Source of the DNA: Triops longicaudatus
Lineage: Eukaryota; Arthropoda; Branchiopoda; Notostraca; Triopsidae
DNA length: 64,000 nucleotides
Direction of reading: 5' to 3'
Assembly: GCA_022885665.1 (NCBI GenBank)
Contig: JAGQDJ010000632.1
Location: 32,835 to 96,834 of the forward strand
Below, one piece after another: positions 59,197 through 64,000 of this stretch. Made by a program: the position numbers and the translations under genes. The notes below the pieces were generated by a model. The model had not been told where the DNA came from. It saw only the letters and a list, made by a program, of their open reading frames with translations, and did no database searches. The stretch's first letter is position 1; each line of letters opens with the position of its first letter.

Positions 59197-61040
59197 GAGT
59201 GTTTGAGATATTAACAATATTTATCTATTATACCCATTTCTTCAAATTAATCTTCGTAGACTATTCACGAAGAAAGCTCTCACTGGACACAAAATGAAAC
59301 GCATCTTCTAAGTCATAACAAGACCGATCTTCTCTTGCTGACGATTTCGACAAAGGCTGGTCAGGTGCTACGGAGTTCGGGAAAGCTTTAGTCGGTTTTG
59401 TCTCCTGTGCAATCTTTCCCTAACTTAATACGTTTTAATTTATTCAAATACACAATTTTTCATACAACTTGTACGTTTGTCAATTTTATTTGTTGTCTAC
59501 ACAGCTGCAAATATCTGAAAACAAAATAGATAATGAGTAAGATAACCTACCGAACTGCCAACCCTTGAAGTTTTAGTTACATATCGCAAAGACACGTTTC
59601 AAGATTTTCATCGAAAATGCTACTAGAACCTTCATTTGTCCTCGCTTTATCATAACCTGTAACATATTTTTTTCATAATTTTCTACAGTAGCAATTCACC
59701 GGATGTTATCTAATGTGGTTTTTGCCAAATATTTCGCTCAAGTTCGGCGGATTCTTCTGATCTAAAATCTGTTTTAATTAGGTGTGCCAATTGGACAATT
59801 GGACAAATATTCATAATTTAGTCGTTCGCTGGAAGGACAAATTTGTACGAAATTATGAATGAAAACGACGGTTACCGTAGACAAATCGCCCAGCACTCCT
59901 TTATTAATTAAAATTGTGTAATGTTTATTTAACTACAGTCAACTGGGTTACTCTGAACACATTGGGTAACTTGGCACTTTTAATACGAAACATTAGACCA
60001 TCAACTACTTTTCATAACTGCTTTTCAACAACTCAACGCAACGCAATGCTGAAATTACCAAACGAAAGTCCATACATAAGCATACTATTATGTGACACAA
60101 TGCATATTTGTTATTGTTTTACTGTTACGTCAACAACTACTGAAGTGAAACGATGTACGGCAACGAGCAAACCTCACGCCGACGAAAGAAATAAAAAAAA
60201 AACGCAACGCAACTAACTACGTCACTCGTAGTCAGATTCAACGAATAGGCTACTTTAGAATTACAAGACCAATTTTTGTTTTGACACATTATGTGCCAAC
60301 AGCAGGTTGAAATTAAGTACTTTCTGGCAAATTTTTAGGGGCTTCGAATGTTCTCTACCAAAAGGTACCATGATTGTTTCATGTCCTCCGTTTTTTTCAG
60401 AAAGATAGTATATTGACAAATACTTGTGTCCTCTGTGGATGTAGAACTTGGGTACAGCAATTTATGCGCTGTTTCGAACGCTTTCGAAATATCTGAAATT
60501 TTTCTTGAAAAAAAAAACTTTTTTAAAACAATGTTGCTTGGGCAACTATAATAATGCTGCGTTTAAGGAGGTTTGAAAACTTCGCGTAATTTCTAACATT
60601 AGCTGAGAATTATTACCAGTTTCAAACTTTGGTAGAGAAGGAGGCTTCAAAACGTAGCATTGCGAGCTATGATTGAATCTTCGAAAATTCCTTCCTAAAG
60701 GGAAAAACTGCTGAATACAGCGTTATTTCCGAGAATTAACGAAGCTCATTTTCGTTCAAGTTGCATAGCTTCATGCAATTTTCTTTCCACTCTTTTTGAA
60801 AGAGTTAAACAGAGAAACAGAGAAACGCCATAAGAATATTCCGTAAAATATCCTAATGAAATATACTGATTATTGTGATGCGCAAGGAAAGAGCGGAAAT
60901 AAAGACGTCGAAAGCTGATAACACATGGTTAAAGGAACTTGCGTTCTAAACTTATCTGAAAGCCAAAACCGAGAAAGAGTCATACAGGAAGCACTTTCCG
61001 TTTCAACTATCATTCTTTTGAACTTTCAGTTTTCTTTCAG
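59197..61040. other. intergenic, no gene recognised
   Basis: AT-rich with no conserved frame. A fragment resembling the left end of the 1-kb transposon family begins near 59936. A pyrimidine tract ending TTTCAG at 61035-61040 is a likely acceptor for the receptor gene that follows, implying an untranslated exon upstream. Confidence 0.45.
59936..60070 (+). mobile_element. possible fragment related to the 1-kb inverted-repeat element
   Basis: Preceded by TA, it starts CAGTCAACTGGGTTACTCTG and continues GAACACATTGGGTAAC, then shares the words CAACTCAACGCAACGCAA in the same order as the left part of the element at 1535-2534. The opposite end could not be found, so this is either a truncated copy or a diverged relative. 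Confidence 0.4.
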
Positions 61041-63236
61041 ATGCTTCACAAAGCAACACAAAGTGCCCGTTTAATTTGTACATGTCCTTGTTTACCATCC
61101 AAAAGCAAACAAACTCAATCAGAAATCGTAACTTTTTACAAATACGTTTGGGTTTCAAGTACAAATAAAAGGATGTGTCGCAAGATGCGAGCCATATTTA
61201 TATTGTTGCCTTGGCTCATCTTCGTAACGTCAGGTAATTAATGTTATAAAAACAAAACATCACTTAAGCTTTGAGTCACTATGAAAAGGCCGAAGATGTG
61301 GACGACCAGGAGTACAGGGCAATTGTAAAATAATACCAGATAAAGAAGGCCCGTACGACGAGGGAGAAGAAGTCACATATCGGTGTAATGATGGCTATTA
61401 CACAGAAAAGAATGACAAATCCGTTAACGAAACGAAAAGAACTTGCATGTGTGACGGAAGATGGAATGGGACGGTACCTTACTGCAGTAAAAATGTTTGC
61501 CATAATCTGAACATCATAAAAATGTGTTACCTTTTTAGATTACAAGGACATTCTCGACCGAAAGAATTTCACAATTGATAATGGTTTCGAAAACACATCC
61601 ATTTTTTATGAAAGAGACCGTACGTGTATTAATACTACGGTCTCAAGTTCAGGGCGTAGCTCTGAAATTACAGTGTATTTTCAACACATTTACACTACGG
61701 GGAATTTGAATCTTACAATTTTAGTACAAAGTAGAGATATTTTAGGATTTAATTTCATTCTCAAAAACAATAAAGAAAAATTTGTGTAGACGAACAAGTG
61801 AATGTGAGTATGTTGGTGACATTCCTGAGGAGAGGAGACAAGGCACCATTGCGGAAGTGTAGTCGTGAAATAAATCCCTTAAATTCTACCATATATACTT
61901 TCCCTTGTAAAGTAAACTTCAATACAGCAGCGGTTACGGCAAAAATTGCTTTTACTGTATCTAACAATGCAGAAAGCCCGAAAATCGACCTCTGTTTCTT
62001 AAATGGGCTAATACGACAACAAAGTAAAAATTATTTTTTAAATAAATTAATGAATCTGTGTAAATAAATCTGTACATAGAACCAAATTGCCCACTACCCG
62101 ACAGACCTTTAAACGGGAATTATACCCTGGATGCCAGGAGGGAGTTCGCGATTTACTCTTGCGACGAAGGATACGAGCTGTCCACAGGAAAACAGTTACG
62201 CAAAGCTATAAATCTTTGCAGTTCAGAGAAGATTCCGATCTGTGTTTCAGTAAAAGAAAAAGGTAAAGTAACTCAGTAAGTGAATTTTCTATTTATTTTC
62301 TCTTCTTCGTAAGAATGCGCAAGATTACCCAACATCACGAACGGACACCTGGCTTTAACATCCCAGAATTGTCAAAATGAAACTAATCCGAATGATATTG
62401 CAAAGCTCGAATGCGTTGCAGGATATACTCCAAGAGTCCCAAACCAGGTCGTGTTTTGCAACGAGTCCACAGGCTGGACATGGAAAGTCTCGCCCACTGA
62501 TTGTCATGCATTACGTAAGTCAAAAGCTCAGAACAGTTTTCCCGTGCATATTTTCACAGTATGTTGTAGCTCAAGGAAATGAATGCTTACTGCCGAATAA
62601 TTCCACTACACGTAAGAATGAGTTTTTTACCCTATAAAGCTCGAATAACTCTTTCTTCTTTGTATCGGCCACACTCTACAATCTTGCACTGACAAATCCA
62701 CCCTTAAATAATACGTGTACGTAAAATCCGTTTCACAACACGCTGCCCTTCAACTACGAATGCTTCCGTTGGTGCGATCTCTGCAGAATTGGTAGTTTTC
62801 ATAGCAATTGGCACTCTCATAGTAATTTGCCTTCTATTGTTCTTTCTTTGGCGTCGCATCCGAAGGTAAACGTTTTATCAACATAATTTTTACTAGTAGT
62901 TTGCTTTAAAAAAATACGTTTTTCCAAAGAAAGAGGCATTTTAGTAATGCAACAGAGGATACTACGACAACGGCAAATCTTATCAACAATTTACCTAATA
63001 ACACCAGAATGGAACCTCTTGTTGCTAGTGCTAGACGATCTAGCTCTTCTGACGGTTTTCACAATATCATTCAACACACCCTAAGTGATGAAGTGATTTA
63101 TGCCCAAGTTGAGATTCTTTCGCCTCCTTCGAGCTCAACCAGTCCCCGCTATCAGCAAGAGGAGTCTACCATCTACGCTGAAGTGAAGTTTCCTCAGCCT
63201 TCTATGAATACACCGATTGTCCAATTTCGTCGCTGA
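61041..63236 (+). CDS. sushi-domain receptor with ITIM/ITSM-like cytoplasmic tail
   Basis: Single-pass membrane protein. Exons: 61041-61233, 61289-61486, 61539-61730, 61790-62023, 62080-62262, 62314-62514, 62570-62611, 62787-62865 and 62930-63236, all GT-AG and in phase. The preferred start is 61173, just before a signal peptide (MRAIFILLPWLIFVTSG), giving 498 residues; an in-frame ATG at 61041 would add 44. Order: sushi 1 (CGRPG, then CNDGYY, then CMCDGRWNG), an unassigned region of about 140 residues over two exons with several N-glycosylation sequons (NFT, NTS, NTT, NLT, NVS, NST), sushi 2 (CPLPDRPLNG, CDEGYEL; no Trp), sushi 3 (CARLPNITNGHL, CVAGYTP, GWTW), a 14-residue stalk, a membrane helix (LVVFIAIGTLIVICLLLFFL) with a basic stop, and a tail of about 100 residues. 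The tail holds VIYAQV and TIYAEV. Most extracellular exons are phase 1-1, typical of shuffled domains. Cell-surface recognition is likely; the ligand is unknown. Confidence 0.88.
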
Positions 63237-64000
63237 TGCAACGACATTTTCGGCAAAGTTAAAACTTCTGCGCTTAATGCTGGGGGATAATCTGCTGCCA
63301 TACGCAGCTAGGCGGGAAGCAAAAACATTCCTGCTAGTGTAACCAAGCACGGTGATCATGCACGTAGTATTTCGGCAGAGGGCAAAAACTGCGAAACGGA
63401 CAGACTTAAATACGTCCAAGAACCTTTTTATGCGAAAATGCAAAACTAGTTATTGTAGCAAATAGTATAAGCGTGTTATCATTCACCATGTTTTCTCTTT
63501 CTTTCTTCGTTTAAGTCTGATTGTTGATTGCGATAAATGAAATTGTGATCTTTTAATAGGGTACGACGCGAGAGGCTTACTCTCATAGAGGTTTCTCTTG
63601 TTTTGTGTGTAATCTGTTGCATGAAATCTACTGTACGCATACAGACGTCTCGCTGTAAATAGCGCGTGTATTTCTCACTAAATAGAAGGTTTATTAAATT
63701 CTTGAAAGCTTTGGGAAATTGCTTGTGAACTTATTTCACAACTACAATAAAGAACGACTACGATAAAGGATCACCTACGGAGCCGTTTGCTATAATTTTT
63801 ACTCCTCAAGTCTGGGGAATCAGGTGCAAAGTTGGCGCTGGAAACTAACTTGGCCCTAAATGTAATCTCTTGACAGAAATTATAGTCTTTTGCAACACCT
63901 AAAAGTTATTTCCATCATCCCAAGAAAAGAAAACAGAAAAAATAACGCTCGTTAATTTCTTGTTGCTTTCAATAAATAGTCGTTAAATGTTGGACACTAA
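63237..64000. other. 3' region of the sushi receptor and flank
   Basis: An AATAAA at 63746-63751 is a plausible polyadenylation signal about 510 bp past the stop codon. Nothing else is recognised to the end of the window. Confidence 0.5.

Noticed and set aside
62555..62569. Acceptor CACAG at 62555-62559 for the seventh exon of the sushi receptor
   Set aside because: That choice runs into TGA within seven codons. The nearby TTGTAG acceptor at 62568-62569 keeps the frame through to the membrane helix.

Overview
This is a eukaryotic (animal) genome window. Genes are split by short GT-AG introns, many of 53-80 bp, with a few long ones, and gaps between genes are large. The best-preserved proteins look arthropod-like: the NDRG protein closely follows fly MESK2, and RAE1 and FHOD keep family-typical sequence throughout. 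Intron sizes and protein resemblance suggest a crustacean, perhaps a Daphnia-like branchiopod, but that is inference and no species is asserted.

Layout: (1) 1-8.9 kb has no gene I can name; it carries a 1000-bp element with terminal inverted repeats (1535-2534) and simple repeats. (2) 8.9-12.1 kb (+): XKR-A, an XK-related membrane protein coded in a single exon with a very long tail. (3) 14.75-17.2 kb (-): XKR-B, head-to-head with (4) RAE1 at 17.8-19.4 kb (+), an mRNA export/nuclear pore WD40 protein. (5) 23.1-42.5 kb (+): an FHOD-type formin. Its canonical 1274-residue form starts at 28900, and a serine-rich 1221-codon upstream module (23091-28005) can splice in phase to replace the first exon. 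Its introns hold a pure run of 700 T and a second, inverted copy of the 1-kb element. (6) 45.2-51.3 kb (+): an NDRG/MESK2 gene with two possible starts and alternative C-terminal exons. (7) 52.2-55.4 kb (-): XKR-C, the third XK-related gene. (8) 56.0-58.3 kb (-): CLPTM1L. (9) 58.8-59.2 kb (+): a puzzling small Tyr/Pro/Gly-rich reading frame interrupted by TAA-ATG. (10) 61.0-63.2 kb (+): a single-pass receptor with three sushi domains whose cytoplasmic tail carries one ITIM-like and one ITSM-like tyrosine motif.

How the genes relate: four of the nine better-supported gene loci belong to families linked to phospholipid scrambling (XKR-A, XKR-B, XKR-C and CLPTM1L), and XKR-C and CLPTM1L lie in tandem about 640 bp apart. 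RAE1, FHOD and NDRG are ordinary conserved genes. The most novel-looking locus is the sushi receptor: the tandem tyrosine motifs 25 residues apart resemble SHP-recruiting inhibitory receptors. Exon models were built by hand from splice sites and reading phase; lengths come from summing those exons. UTRs and transcription starts are mostly unresolved.
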